A DNA stretch of 64,000 nt from UBA5603 sp964501315 (GCA_964501315.1 CAZCSO010000008.1:6887-70886); one strand, 5' to 3'. Positions 25,717 to 36,600 are shown, counted from the first letter of the stretch. Numbers and translations are program-made. Notes: generated by a model not told the origin, from the letters alone.

Positions 25717-27144
25717 ATGAACATTGATAAATCGTACTTCCTAACTTCGAACAAGTCACTCTTTGATGAAACACTAAAAGAATTTTCAACAAAATCATAT
25801 CAAAGTGCCTCGCTTAATACCATTATTCAAGCGAGTCATTATAACAAAGGAAGTTTTTATTATCGTTTTAACGATAAGTTTGATTTGTATATTTCTTTGA
25901 TTAACCACGTATATTCATTGCAAGTTGATTTTATAGAAAAAATAATTAAAATGGCGTCATCTAGAGCTCATATTTCTGAAATTCTCGTATATTTGTTTGA
26001 AAGCCAAGCATACTTATATCGAATAAACCCATCCTATTTAAGTCTCCTTATAAAATTTGATTCAGAATCCGATGATTTTATTAAAAGCGTTAATAATGTC
26101 ACAATTCCTTCCTTAATTTCGACATTCATTTCTTACCTATCCTCATTCCAAGTACAATACATGAACGCTAATAAAGTTGATTATGAAGTTATGTTAGCCA
26201 TTATTGAAAATTGTTATTATAACATTGCCTACATTTTAAATTTTGATTTTTCTCAATCGAAAATAGTAAAATTGTCTGAAATGATTCTCTCAATGCTTCA
26301 AAATCCTTCTCAAACCGCTCCATTAAATAACCAATCATTTGAAGAGAAGATACTTCGTTCAACAGAGGATAATTTATCGGTGTCAATTCAAGAGGGGTTA
26401 TCTCTTCTAATTATTGAACCTAGAATGAATCTATCTGGGAAACATCAAAATGAAAGATCTTATTTATTTAAACAAACGAAACATAAAATCGACAATAAAC
26501 AAAAATTGTCATTGTTAATAAGAATAAAAAATGTAATTCAATCATTAATTCATGCAAATACCTTCAAGAGTGGTAGACAAAAACTAGCATTTTATGCTAA
26601 ACTGAATAATAACGAAGCAGTTTTTACATCATTGATAGTGAATAATGATTTATTTGAATACTTGAATGATCCTTATTATCGTTTCTCATCTGATCAACGG
26701 ATTATTTACCATTTTCTTATTAATTTGATTAAAAAAGAACCAATTCTGTATCTTGACCACACGATAGAACGATTAACAGATAATGTAAGAGAGGTTTTTC
26801 TTGAATTTCTCCATCGACTAAGCGATAATCATTATACTCTCGTTATATATTCCTCACATTTTTATAATCTTTTACCGATTGTTGATGATGTTATTTTTAC
26901 CAATAAAAACCATATATTAAAGATGGTATCGAGCGAACAATTAATTGCCAAATATGGCAAGTCGACCATTTTGATTCATTATTTAGATCATGGGATCGAA
27001 AAAACAGCGGCTTTTAACCAGGAATCGCTCAATAAAGATTACTTGAATAACATTTTGCTTAATTATCCCATTAAATCCATTCAAACACATACACAATGTC
27101 CCGATGAGATATATAAATTAGAAACTGGGGTGACCTTGTCATGA
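25717..27144 (+). CDS. TetR-type regulator fused to a degenerate ABC-ATPase-like domain
   Basis: 475 residues. Residues ~12-60 are a TetR helix-turn-helix (SLNTIIQASHYNKGSFYYRF), followed by helical regulator-like sequence to ~200. Residues ~210-420 follow ABC ATPase order in degraded form: the place of Walker A reads EPRMNLSGK (234-242), the signature region FSSDQRIIYHFLINLIKK, a Walker B-like ILYLDH (343-348) with His for the catalytic Glu, an H-loop-like YSSH with H381, and the usual tail FTNKNHILKMVSSEQLIAKYG. ATP hydrolysis is unlikely. The ATG at 25717 follows GAGGT; the frame upstream overlaps the operator. An ABC-2-like membrane protein overlaps its end. The gene is visibly more A+T-rich than the glycosidases behind it. 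Confidence 0.75.
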   Translation: MNIDKSYFLTSNKSLFDETLKEFSTKSYQSASLNTIIQASHYNKGSFYYRFNDKFDLYISLINHVYSLQVDFIEKIIKMASSRAHISEILVYLFESQAYLYRINPSYLSLLIKFDSESDDFIKSVNNVTIPSLISTFISYLSSFQVQYMNANKVDYEVMLAIIENCYYNIAYILNFDFSQSKIVKLSEMILSMLQNPSQTAPLNNQSFEEKILRSTEDNLSVSIQEGLSLLIIEPRMNLSGKHQNERSYLFKQTKHKIDNKQKLSLLIRIKNVIQSLIHANTFKSGRQKLAFYAKLNNNEAVFTSLIVNNDLFEYLNDPYYRFSSDQRIIYHFLINLIKKEPILYLDHTIERLTDNVREVFLEFLHRLSDNHYTLVIYSSHFYNLLPIVDDVIFTNKNHILKMVSSEQLIAKYGKSTILIHYLDHGIEKTAAFNQESLNKDYLNNILLNYPIKSIQTHTQCPDEIYKLETGVTLS

Positions 27145-27866
27145 AATCATTTTTAAAGCTCCTAAAAAGCGAATTGACCGATCTTTACTCCTATCGAATC
27201 ATAGTTCTAGTGACGGTGTTGACCTTTGTCTTTGCTATGGCTATGGGGCTCTTTCCTGAGCTCAATCACTCAAATTTTTTCTATTTTAACATTTTTGTGC
27301 TTCCGGTCATCATTTTCTCAGTTTCCATGTTTATTTCTCGTGAAAATAACACGCTTATACCCTATGTAACAGGTGAACAAAAACCTTTGTTATATGTGTT
27401 TGCGAAAATAATCGCCTCGGTTATTGTGGAATTAATACCCATTGTAGCTTTTATTATCATGATGCGTTTTACCAAAATTGATATTCAATATGGGTGGCTT
27501 TTCCTAGCCTATCTTTTAGGGGTTATCCTCCACATTATTATTGCGATTTCAGTAGCGATAATTAGCCATAAAACCACGACACTATCAATTAATTATTTAG
27601 CGTATATTATTGTCTTTTCGGCTTCCGCAATTCTGTTTTCTAATGGTCTTATCCCGCTTTCATCCCAATATGCCATGTTGATTTCTCCAGCATTTTTATC
27701 TGCGGTACTGATTGATAATATTCTGGCTGGGTCCGCTTATAGTGCTACTTGGTTAATTGTGTTATCCGTTATTTTGCAGTTTTTGTATGGGTCAGTGTTG
27801 ATACTATTTGTTATTCGTCCCTATTTTAAAACTTACTTATTGCATTTTTATAATCATCAATCCTAA
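27141..27866 (+). CDS. ABC-2-type permease-like membrane protein
   Basis: 241 residues with about six helices and a cytoplasmic start MKSFLKLLKSELTDLYSYR, the usual beginning of ABC-2 permeases. The order of helices (~18-36, 45-65, 85-108, 118-140, 148-170, 195-230) fits a half-size exporter subunit. It overlaps the TetR/ABC-like fusion gene by 4 bases, so the pair looks like a permease with its (degenerate) nucleotide-binding partner. Alternatively the fusion protein uses the membrane protein as a sensor input. Substrate unknown. Confidence 0.75.
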   Translation: MKSFLKLLKSELTDLYSYRIIVLVTVLTFVFAMAMGLFPELNHSNFFYFNIFVLPVIIFSVSMFISRENNTLIPYVTGEQKPLLYVFAKIIASVIVELIPIVAFIIMMRFTKIDIQYGWLFLAYLLGVILHIIIAISVAIISHKTTTLSINYLAYIIVFSASAILFSNGLIPLSSQYAMLISPAFLSAVLIDNILAGSAYSATWLIVLSVILQFLYGSVLILFVIRPYFKTYLLHFYNHQS

Positions 27867-27892
27867 TTTTGTAATGTTAGAGGGTGTCTTGC

Positions 27893-30247
27893 TTGATTGA
27901 AATTAACAAAGCAAATCAAACGTTTCATATTTCCACTGCACATTCAAGTTACATTATGTCGGTTTTGCCTAGTAAGCATTTAGGACACGTCTATTATGGT
28001 AAAAAATTAAAATCAAGCGATTCGATTGAACCGCTGATTTTTAATTATCATTTAGAAGTTGGCTCACAAGTTCTCTACGATCAATCCGACCGTACATTTA
28101 CTTTAAATTTAGCTCTTTTAGAAGCATCTACGTATGGTAAAGGGGATTACCGAGATCCGATGATGCATTTTCGGTTGCCGGACGGATCGCGATTGACCGA
28201 TTTCCATTACGATAATTATGAAATTTTAGCTCAAAAACCTTCTTATCCCGAACTTCCAGAAAGTTTTGGGGATAACATCGAGACATTAAAAATTAGATTG
28301 ATTGATGATGTGTCGAAACTATCAATCGAGTTATTGTATTCTGTATTTTATGAAGACGACATCATCACGAGACGAACGATTATTCAATCGTTATCAAATG
28401 ATTCAATTGTCATTGAAAAAGCGATGAGTACTCAAATCGATTTTCCTCATCATAATTTTGATTTAGTTAGTTTAGACGGTGCTTGGATTCGCGAACGACA
28501 TATTCATCATCGCAAATTGACATATGGTATCGTGAAAATTGATAGTAAACGAGGCGTTTCTTCATCGGATCATAATCCATTTGTAGCGCTGAAAGAGGAA
28601 AAGACCGATGAGAATCACGGTGAATGTTATGGATTTTCACTGATTTACAGTGGTAATTTTGAAGCTTCAGCAGAAGTAGCCCCTCACGATTCATTGCGAT
28701 TTTTAATGGGTATCAATAGCTTTGATTTTTATTGGAACTTGGAACCAGGAAATACCTTTGTGACACCTGAGTCCGTGATGACGTATTCAAGCGAAGGATT
28801 GAATCGTCTCAGTCAAAATTTCCATCATTTTGTTAACAAAAATATCATCCCTCAACAATGGCAAGGAAAAGAACGACCGATATTAATCAATAATTGGGAA
28901 GCGACATACTTTGATTTTACAGAGCGAAAATTGCTCACATTAGCACGAAAAGCCAAAAAACTCGGTATGGAGTTGTTTGTACTCGACGACGGCTGGTTTG
29001 GCAAACGAAATGACGATCATTCTTCGTTAGGGGATTGGTATGTCAATAAAAAAAAGTTGCCATCAGGATTATCAGGGCTTTCCGCCAAAATCAACCGAAT
29101 GGGCCTTGATTTTGGCATTTGGGTTGAACCCGAGATGATTAGCCCAGACAGTGATTTGTATCGTGAACACCCCGATTATGCGATTGCACATCCTAATCGT
29201 ACCCCTGCATTGGGCCGCAATCAATTGATATTGGATTTGACTCGAAGCGATGTACAAGAATACATTATTGATCAGATGACTGCCCTTTTTAAGTCAGCGA
29301 ACATCGTATATTGCAAATGGGATATGAACCGTAGTTTCTCCGATGTCTATAGTCATCGGTTAGAATCGAAACAACAAGGTGAATTTTTCCATCGATATCT
29401 CTTAGGTTTATATTCCGTACTATCCAACTTAACCCAACGATTCCCTCAGATATTGTTTGAATCGTGTGCTTCCGGAGGCAATCGTTATGATTTAGGAATG
29501 CTGTGTTATATGCCCCAAACATGGGTCTCGGACGACACCGACGGAATCGAGCGATTGTGGATTCAATACGGAACATCATATGCTTATCCTTTATCGACGA
29601 TGGGTGCTCATGTGAGCCAATCACCGAACGCACAAACGCTTCGTACGACCCCTATTGAGACGCGGTTTAATACGGCTGCGTTCGGACTGCTTGGATACGA
29701 ACTGGACTTATCAAAGCTTTCTCGATTCGACCGTCAATCCATCCAACGTCAAATCAGTTTCTATAAAGATCACCGACGCATGCTTCAATTTGGAACGTTT
29801 TACCGACTAGAACATCCCGATGATTCCAATGAGTGCCGTTGGATGGTTGTTTCTGAAACGGGAGACGAAGCATTGGTCGGTCATTATCAACTTTTATCGA
29901 AACCGAACCCTCCAAGACAGAAAATTACCGTTAAGGGATTGCTTCCCGATGGCGTTTATCACATATCAAATCGCCCTCAATACTTAAACCTGAAACTCTT
30001 TGGCGATTTGATTCATCATGCGCTTCCTGTAAAAATATCTGCTAAAAGTACGTTGTTTCACTGGTTATCCAATTTTTACCTCATGCCCACGGAAGTCGAA
30101 TCCTTCGATATCGACGGCGATGCATTGGCGAACAATGGGTTTATCCCCGCTCAAAATTTTATGGGAACGGGTTATCATCCAAAAATTAGAATATTAGGCG
30201 ATTTTGGTTCACGAATCTATCATCTCAAACGAAAGGAAGTTCAATGA
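27893..30247 (+). CDS. GH36 alpha-galactosidase
   Basis: 784 residues, close to the Bacillus/Geobacillus enzymes. The beta-sandwich N-terminal domain is followed by a TIM barrel with LFVLDDGWFGKRNDDHSSLG, FGIWVEPEMISPDSD, the nucleophile D477 in YCKWDMNRSFSD, and the acid/base region SCASGGNRYDLGM ... WVSDDTDG (D547/D548). No signal peptide, so it acts in the cytoplasm on imported alpha-galactosides. The TTG at 27893 is chosen: AGAGGGTG ends five bases upstream, and the GTG at 27884 lies in that site. There is only a short gap after the membrane protein and no terminator, so read-through from the TetR promoter is likely. GH2 starts within its stop. Confidence 0.92.
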   Translation: MIEINKANQTFHISTAHSSYIMSVLPSKHLGHVYYGKKLKSSDSIEPLIFNYHLEVGSQVLYDQSDRTFTLNLALLEASTYGKGDYRDPMMHFRLPDGSRLTDFHYDNYEILAQKPSYPELPESFGDNIETLKIRLIDDVSKLSIELLYSVFYEDDIITRRTIIQSLSNDSIVIEKAMSTQIDFPHHNFDLVSLDGAWIRERHIHHRKLTYGIVKIDSKRGVSSSDHNPFVALKEEKTDENHGECYGFSLIYSGNFEASAEVAPHDSLRFLMGINSFDFYWNLEPGNTFVTPESVMTYSSEGLNRLSQNFHHFVNKNIIPQQWQGKERPILINNWEATYFDFTERKLLTLARKAKKLGMELFVLDDGWFGKRNDDHSSLGDWYVNKKKLPSGLSGLSAKINRMGLDFGIWVEPEMISPDSDLYREHPDYAIAHPNRTPALGRNQLILDLTRSDVQEYIIDQMTALFKSANIVYCKWDMNRSFSDVYSHRLESKQQGEFFHRYLLGLYSVLSNLTQRFPQILFESCASGGNRYDLGMLCYMPQTWVSDDTDGIERLWIQYGTSYAYPLSTMGAHVSQSPNAQTLRTTPIETRFNTAAFGLLGYELDLSKLSRFDRQSIQRQISFYKDHRRMLQFGTFYRLEHPDDSNECRWMVVSETGDEALVGHYQLLSKPNPPRQKITVKGLLPDGVYHISNRPQYLNLKLFGDLIHHALPVKISAKSTLFHWLSNFYLMPTEVESFDIDGDALANNGFIPAQNFMGTGYHPKIRILGDFGSRIYHLKRKEVQ

Positions 30248-32643
30248 TGAGACAGGATATTGGTTTAAATTTTGATTGGTTTTATTCACCCGATTTTAAA
30301 GAAACGTACTTAAAAAACGATGCTTCACTTGACCATTTTGAATCGGTTATGCTACCGCATACCAACAAAGTCTTACCCTACAACAATTTCAATGAAAAAG
30401 ACTTTCAATTTGTATCGTCTTATAAGAAGAATTTTACTGTCCCTTCTGAAGCCAAAGGGAACCGCTTATTTTTGCATTTCGGTGCCGTAATGACTGTAGC
30501 GGAAGTGTACTTGAATGAGCAAAAAATCGCGGTTCATGAAGGTGGGTTTACCCCGTTTGACGTTGAAATTACGGATGTCGTGGTATGGGATCAACCCAAT
30601 TATTTATTTGTTAAAGTCGATTCAAGAGAAATCAAGGATGTGCCCCCGTTTGGTTACGTCGTCGATTATTTATGTTATGGCGGTATTTACCGGGAAGTTT
30701 CGCTCCAAATTCGGCCACATTTGTATATCGATCATTTGTTTATTCGTACACTCGAATCCCCCCGTTTACAAGAATCCTCGATGATTTTGGATTGCTCGAT
30801 TGCATTAAATCAAGAATTAGAACAAGACTATCGTATGGAAGTAACGGTCTTTGATAACGATAAAGCAGTATTAACAAAAACAATCGAAGCTATTTTTGCG
30901 AAAGAACATCGTTTTTCAGGAGAAATCGATAACATCGTACGTTGGCAATTAGATCAACCGAAACTCTACTCACTCGAGCTCGTTTTATTCAATGCTCAAG
31001 GCGAAATTGACCGTATTCGAGACGTATTTGGCTTTAGAACGGCCGAGTTTACAACTGAAGGATTTGTCTTAAATAACAAAAAAATCAAGTTAATTGGCTT
31101 AAATCGACATCAAAGTTATCCTTACGTTGGCTATGCGATGCCCAAGCGGATTCAAGAAAGCGACGCCGAAATTTTAAAGTACGAGTTAGGATGCAACATT
31201 GTCCGTACCTCTCACTACATGCAAAGCGATCATTTCATTCGCCGTTGCGATGAAATCGGATTGCTTGTCTTAGAAGAAATTCCCGGTTGGCAATACATTG
31301 GCAACGAAGATTTCAAAGAACGGACGTATGATAATCTGACAACGATGATTACGCATCATTTCAATCATCCTTCCATCGTTTTATGGGGTGTACGCATCAA
31401 TGAGTCACCCGATGATCATGATTTTTATGTTAAAACGAATGAAGTGGCACGATCCTTAGACGATTTTCATCAACTTGGCGGAATTCGCAACTTCAAACAC
31501 AGTGAGTTTTTAGAAGATGTGTATACGTATAATGATTTTTCACACGTAGGAAACAATGACGGACTTGCGAAACCCCGAAAAATCACTGGTAAATTGGTAC
31601 CCTATCTCGTTACTGAGCACAATGGTCATATTTTTCCAACCAAGAAATTTGATCATGACGAAAAAAGAAGAGCTCAAGCCCTTCGCCATCTAGCGGTTCT
31701 TGACGCCAACTTTGGGAACGAAATGATATCAGGAACCATCGGTTGGTGTATGAACGATTACAATACCCACGTTGAATTCGGCTCCGGTGATCGCATCTGT
31801 TATCACGGAGTTTTGGATATGTTCCGTATTCCTAAATACGCTGCTTCGGTGTATGCTTCCCAACAAACACAAAAACCCGTCTTAACCGTTGCTTCAAACC
31901 TATACATGGGTGATCATGCCCGTTCAATGGTTCCGCCTACGGTCATCTTCACAAATTGTGATTATGTCAAAGTATACCGAAACGGTCGTTTCATCGATGA
32001 CTTCTATTCGGCTTGGGATACGTATAAAAACGTGCCCTACGCACCCGTCATCGTTGATGACTATATTGGTAATTTAATCTTTGAAGACGAAACCAAGTAT
32101 AGAAAACCCGTTTTAAAACGAATTAAAAAGGTATTGAATTCCTTGTATTCATCGAATCCTTGGACTAAACTTGCGAATGGCTTCAGAATGTTTGATCTCA
32201 TGGTTTTCCATCGCATCACCTATGGTCAAGCCATGGGGTATTATGGTAAATACATCGGCGATTGGGGAAAAGAAGGCGGATCGTATCTTTTTGAAGGCTA
32301 CATTGATGACAAAATGGTAATCAGCGTCAAAAAGGGAGCGAACCAATCCGTTCGTTTCGTCGCTTCTGCCGATCATACAGCGCTCAAACATGGGGAAACC
32401 TATGATGCGACGAGAATCGTTGCGAAACTGGTTGATGAATACGATAACGACCTCATCTATGCCCATAACGTCGTTACCGTCGAAGCATCCGATCATTTTG
32501 AAATCATTGGTCCAAAACAGGTTGCCTTAATCGGTGGCTCCATCGGTATTTATGTTAAGACAACCGGTAAAAAAGGCAAAGGGTCCATCACTTTAAAAAC
32601 CGACAACTATTCCGAAATTAGTATAAAGATCTCCGTTGAATAA
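30244..32643 (+). CDS. GH2-family beta-galactosidase/beta-glycosidase
   Basis: 799 residues with GH2 order: sugar-binding sandwich (1-~170), immunoglobulin-like domain, TIM barrel, then extra C-terminal domains. Visible: LNRHQSYPYVGYAMPKR, NIVRTSHYMQSDHFIRRCDE, the acid/base Glu in WGVRINESPDDH, and the nucleophile region LVTEHNGHIFPTKKFDHD. The C-terminal third (from ~residue 540) contains the additional sandwich domains common in large GH2 enzymes. No signal peptide. Sugar specificity cannot be read with certainty. It is coupled to the GH36 gene by a 4-base overlap, which suggests joint breakdown of a galactoside; no sugar permease or kinase is present nearby. Confidence 0.9.
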   Translation: MMRQDIGLNFDWFYSPDFKETYLKNDASLDHFESVMLPHTNKVLPYNNFNEKDFQFVSSYKKNFTVPSEAKGNRLFLHFGAVMTVAEVYLNEQKIAVHEGGFTPFDVEITDVVVWDQPNYLFVKVDSREIKDVPPFGYVVDYLCYGGIYREVSLQIRPHLYIDHLFIRTLESPRLQESSMILDCSIALNQELEQDYRMEVTVFDNDKAVLTKTIEAIFAKEHRFSGEIDNIVRWQLDQPKLYSLELVLFNAQGEIDRIRDVFGFRTAEFTTEGFVLNNKKIKLIGLNRHQSYPYVGYAMPKRIQESDAEILKYELGCNIVRTSHYMQSDHFIRRCDEIGLLVLEEIPGWQYIGNEDFKERTYDNLTTMITHHFNHPSIVLWGVRINESPDDHDFYVKTNEVARSLDDFHQLGGIRNFKHSEFLEDVYTYNDFSHVGNNDGLAKPRKITGKLVPYLVTEHNGHIFPTKKFDHDEKRRAQALRHLAVLDANFGNEMISGTIGWCMNDYNTHVEFGSGDRICYHGVLDMFRIPKYAASVYASQQTQKPVLTVASNLYMGDHARSMVPPTVIFTNCDYVKVYRNGRFIDDFYSAWDTYKNVPYAPVIVDDYIGNLIFEDETKYRKPVLKRIKKVLNSLYSSNPWTKLANGFRMFDLMVFHRITYGQAMGYYGKYIGDWGKEGGSYLFEGYIDDKMVISVKKGANQSVRFVASADHTALKHGETYDATRIVAKLVDEYDNDLIYAHNVVTVEASDHFEIIGPKQVALIGGSIGIYVKTTGKKGKGSITLKTDNYSEISIKISVE

Positions 32644-32644
32644 A

Positions 32645-32690
32645 AGAAAGCTTGCCATCCTTGTTGCAGTGGCAAGCTTTCTTTTTTTTA
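32645..32690. terminator. Strong terminator between GH2 and the convergent protease gene
   Basis: Thirteen-base perfect arms AGAAAGCTTGCCA (32645-32657) and TGGCAAGCTTTCT (32670-32682) with a 12-base loop and a run of Ts. It ends the glycosidase operon; A-rich sequence on the other side also allows some function for the minus-strand gene. Confidence 0.88.
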
Positions 32691-33557
32691 TGTAAGAAGA
32701 CCGTGGTTGGTCAAAAACATGTACACAATATAGTTGGGGATGGCGAAGGATTGCTCATCGGTATCGGATGATCCCCAGGTGTTCAAACCGAGAAAATGGC
32801 CATCGACGTCCGTCAGTGCGCCTCCTGAAGAGCCTTCATGTATCATCGCATTATGATAAATGACATCAAACGAGACGTTGGATATGGTTTGCATCGATAA
32901 AAACTCACCAAAGGTCACATTATTGACAACAGAGAGAGGATTTCCGACCGCGAGCACCAATTCACCGGGGTTAAACTGATAGAAGATACGAGAAGTGATA
33001 TCCATGATGGCCACATCGCCATCGCTCGGCTTCAGAAACTTCAAAACGGCAATATCTAAGTCTTCATCGTAAGCAATCAATTCCGCTGAAACGGGGGTAG
33101 AAGAATCAAACACAACGACTTCATAACTTGCTGATTTGCCTTTATTGTTGGTTACGTGCTCGTTTGTGACAACGTAGTAATGAGTATCGTCTTCCTGATA
33201 GATAACGCCCGATCCATTCATGGTTGATTCCACGATGGTCGTGTAAGGAAAGTACGGATTGGTTCGATAGATGGTTGTGGTCACTTGAACATTTGAACGA
33301 CGAATGGCATCTTTCGTTGCCAATAAAACGTCATTATAGGCATCCATATCGGTCAGTTCATACGTTGGCGAATGATAACTTGAATACGCAATGTAATCAT
33401 CGTTATCGATGGTCATAGTGCCGTCGACCAACGTCGGATAGGTTTGTGGAAGGGTTGTACTTAAGGTTGTAAAATTGAAGTCAAAATCAAGATAAGCACA
33501 GCCAGATAGAAACACTGTAAGCGATAAAATCATGAAACTCATGATTTTTTTAATCAT
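32688..33557 (-). CDS. Trypsin-like serine protease lipoprotein (HtrA-like, no PDZ)
   Basis: 289 residues from the start at 33557 (GAAAGGTGA upstream). Signal peptide with lipobox FLSGC, lipid-attachment C20, so it is anchored on the outer face of the membrane. A chymotrypsin-type triad is visible: His in VVTNEHVTNN, Asp in DEDLDIAVLKF, and Ser244 in HEGSSGGAL, followed by GHFLGLNTWG. There is no PDZ domain after the protease domain, unlike DegP/HtrA. It is transcribed divergently from the giant CvpA-repeat gene with 84 bases between the two starts, so the pair may share regulation; that the protease processes the giant proteins is only a suggestion. Confidence 0.88.
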   Translation of the reverse strand: MIKKIMSFMILSLTVFLSGCAYLDFDFNFTTLSTTLPQTYPTLVDGTMTIDNDDYIAYSSYHSPTYELTDMDAYNDVLLATKDAIRRSNVQVTTTIYRTNPYFPYTTIVESTMNGSGVIYQEDDTHYYVVTNEHVTNNKGKSASYEVVVFDSSTPVSAELIAYDEDLDIAVLKFLKPSDGDVAIMDITSRIFYQFNPGELVLAVGNPLSVVNNVTFGEFLSMQTISNVSFDVIYHNAMIHEGSSGGALTDVDGHFLGLNTWGSSDTDEQSFAIPNYIVYMFLTNHGLLT

Positions 33558-33582
33558 TGATATCACCTTTCTTTTGATAGCA

Positions 33583-33610
33583 TTGCAATTATTGTCTTTT
33601 TGACTATAAT
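33583..33610 (+). promoter_or_regulatory. Promoter of the giant repeat-protein gene
   Basis: TTGCAA (33583-33588) and TATAAT (33605-33610) with a 16-base spacer, in the 84-base gap between two divergent genes. Confidence 0.65.
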
Positions 33611-33641
33611 AAAGATATAGAAAATCGACGGGGGGATTCAC

Positions 33642-36600
33642 ATGCCAAATCTTGATTACCCAACCTACTTGAACATAGCGCTGTACGCAACCATTGCCTT
33701 GGGGGCTTTTTTTGGATTTCTAAAAGGTTTTAAGAAATCCATTTTTTCATTTATCACGACATTATTTTTTTACGTCGTCTTTTTTGTAACAATCGAACAA
33801 GTAGTGACATTCTTATGGACATTTGAGAACGCCTATTTAAGTCAACTGTTTGCTTTGCTCGATGGCAGTTTGGCACAAGCAACCTCGTTTGCTCAAGTAG
33901 CACCGATGGCCTTATCGCTTTATTTAGGCGAAGATTACGCTGCGATTATTGCCAATGAACATTTCCTAGAACTCGCTACTGGAATCGGCATGTTCGCCTT
34001 GAAGATTGTATATACACTCCTTTATTTTACCATAATTTTTATAATCTATAAATTCATCTGCTGGATTATTCGTATGATTTTCTTTGGTGGCAGTAAGAAA
34101 AACTCCAAATATGTTTCTAAGAACCGTGGTCTCGGTCTCTTGTTTGGGGCAATGGAAGGTGCCATTGCACTTTATGTCACACTGATTATCATGGGTGGTG
34201 TCTTCTCAATAAGCGAATCGCTGGTTAATTTTGTGCCCGATGAAACACCCGAAGAAGTCGTTATGCCGTTTCCACGAGATCATCTTTATGAAGCGTCGTA
34301 TTCCTTGCTCGCTGAGGAACCAGGAATCCCTGCACTTCCTCCCGAACTCTATGATATGGTCAATCAGTTGAAAGAATTGACGGATGCCTATAATAACAAT
34401 TTTTTAGTTTCTAGCACCTCGACGATTACCATGACGGATTCACATGATCAACAAATTCCTTTAAATTTATACTTGTTTGACGAAGTATTGTCGTTTAATT
34501 ACGATGAAGAACAAGTTTCAATTCGAAAAGAACTATCGACGTTCGCATCCATTGGGGCCTACGTCATGGATATGGAATATATGCAAACCAATGACTTAGC
34601 CGATATCTCGGGTGATAACATTCGCGATATCTTTGCGATGGTATCGCAATCCGATCTTATCGTCAATGTGATGCCATTAGGCATAGAGGTGGCAGCGGTG
34701 TATCTTGATGCCCCGTTGGACGTTCCTACAGAAGAACTTTATGCCATTGATTGGGGAAATGAACTGACACAACTCGGCACCATCGCCGCAACGGCATTTG
34801 ATATTATCAGTACTGCCGGATTTCTTGAAGGAACCCCGGATGTCGAACAAATCGATGTCACGGGCGACGAGATTCGTGATTTGTTCGACACCATCAGCGA
34901 CAGTGAATTGATTACGCTTGCTGCGTTTGTGGCGGTTGAAACCTTATTGGTCGATGCCTCAGAAACGGTTCAAGCAGTGCTGACATTACCTGCTGGCGTT
35001 GAATGGGAAGACATCGTTTGGGAAAATGAATTTATGGCCATTGGTTCCATTATGGGCGAGGTGCTGGACACAGGATTAACACCAGGCCAAATTGGCAGTG
35101 GTGATTACAGTGCCATTTTAACAGCGGTAGCGAACATTGATTTCACGATTTTACTCGATTCCAAAATTGTTACGTATTCATTGATTAACGTGTTGTCCGG
35201 AGCGGTGCCAATTGAAGGTCTTGATCAATTCTTGGTGGTACCTGCCGATATCGAATGGTTGATTTATGATACGGATGGCGTTACCGTCATCGGCGGTGAA
35301 CTTCAAGCGATTTTAGAAGCGTTGGGAGCGATGTCCAGCGTTTTGGAAAACATCGATTTTGATAATTTATCACCCGAAGTCTTAAGCGATTTGTCGGATG
35401 ATTCGATTGACACCATTTTTGAGTCGCAAGTTCTCGTTGCTTCCTTGTCTAACGTTATTCTATCGATGGATTTAGGGGATTATGCCTTAATCGTGCCGAC
35501 AACATCCGTCGATGCTAATTTTAACATTCTGAAAGATGAGATGAAGGCGGTGCTCAAAGCTGCCAAACTGATCTTAAAAGAACCGGTTTGTGAACCGGGG
35601 GATGATGTCTGCGAAAATCAAGAAACGAATTATATTATCAATGCTTTGTCCTTAACTTCAGAAGAAGTCGACATTTTGATTGCCTCCGATATTTTGAAGG
35701 CAACGGTGGGTAATTTACTCAATGATTTAAACCAAGATCCTTTAGTGGTCCCTCCCTCTGCGCTAGGTCCTGTTGAGTTGGCGTATCCCGAAGATCAACG
35801 TGGTCAAACTTTGAATCTGGTAACCGGCGAAGAAATAAAAGCCGTTTTATTGGCAGTTATGGTATTTGAAATCACAGATTTTGAAAATATGGAGTTTGAC
35901 GCCAGTCTCATTCAAAAGATTGAATCCGAGACGACCCCAGGTCAAGTTGATGAAGACAAAATTACGACCATATTTAATTCCGACATTATCCACGCCACCT
36001 TGTCGAAAGTGATTCTCGATTTGGCAGTGGAACAACCGGAATTCATAGTTATTCCTTATTATAAAGAAGATAACATCACGGAAGTTCGTTACACCGAAGG
36101 TGAACTAACTTATATCGATCAAGAAGAATTGAAGACCATCCTTCGTGGTTTGTATTCGTTAAATATCACGGATTTCGAAAATATGGAGAATGCGTTTGAT
36201 ATTCAGGCGATTTTAGATAACGTCGATACGTTGTTGGAATCAGCCGTTTTACAAGCGACTATCTCGAAACAACTCTTAGACAAGCCGGATCTTATTACCG
36301 TTCCGACACTGTATTTTGGTAATCAAGATATTAAAATCGAAGTCGGCGATGCATTTGAGGGAACACAAACAACCTATATTTACAGCGAAGAATTAACCGC
36401 GATATTTAATGCGTTAAGTGTTCTAGAAATCACTGATTTTGAGTCGGCTTCGTTTGATGCAACCATTATTAATCGTCTTGAAGATACCCTCGATGAAGAT
36501 GAGGATCTTGATATCACCGAATTATCCGAAACCAAACTCGATACCTTGTTTGCTTCGGCTATTTTGCACGCTACATTATCGGATGTTATCTTGGATTTGA

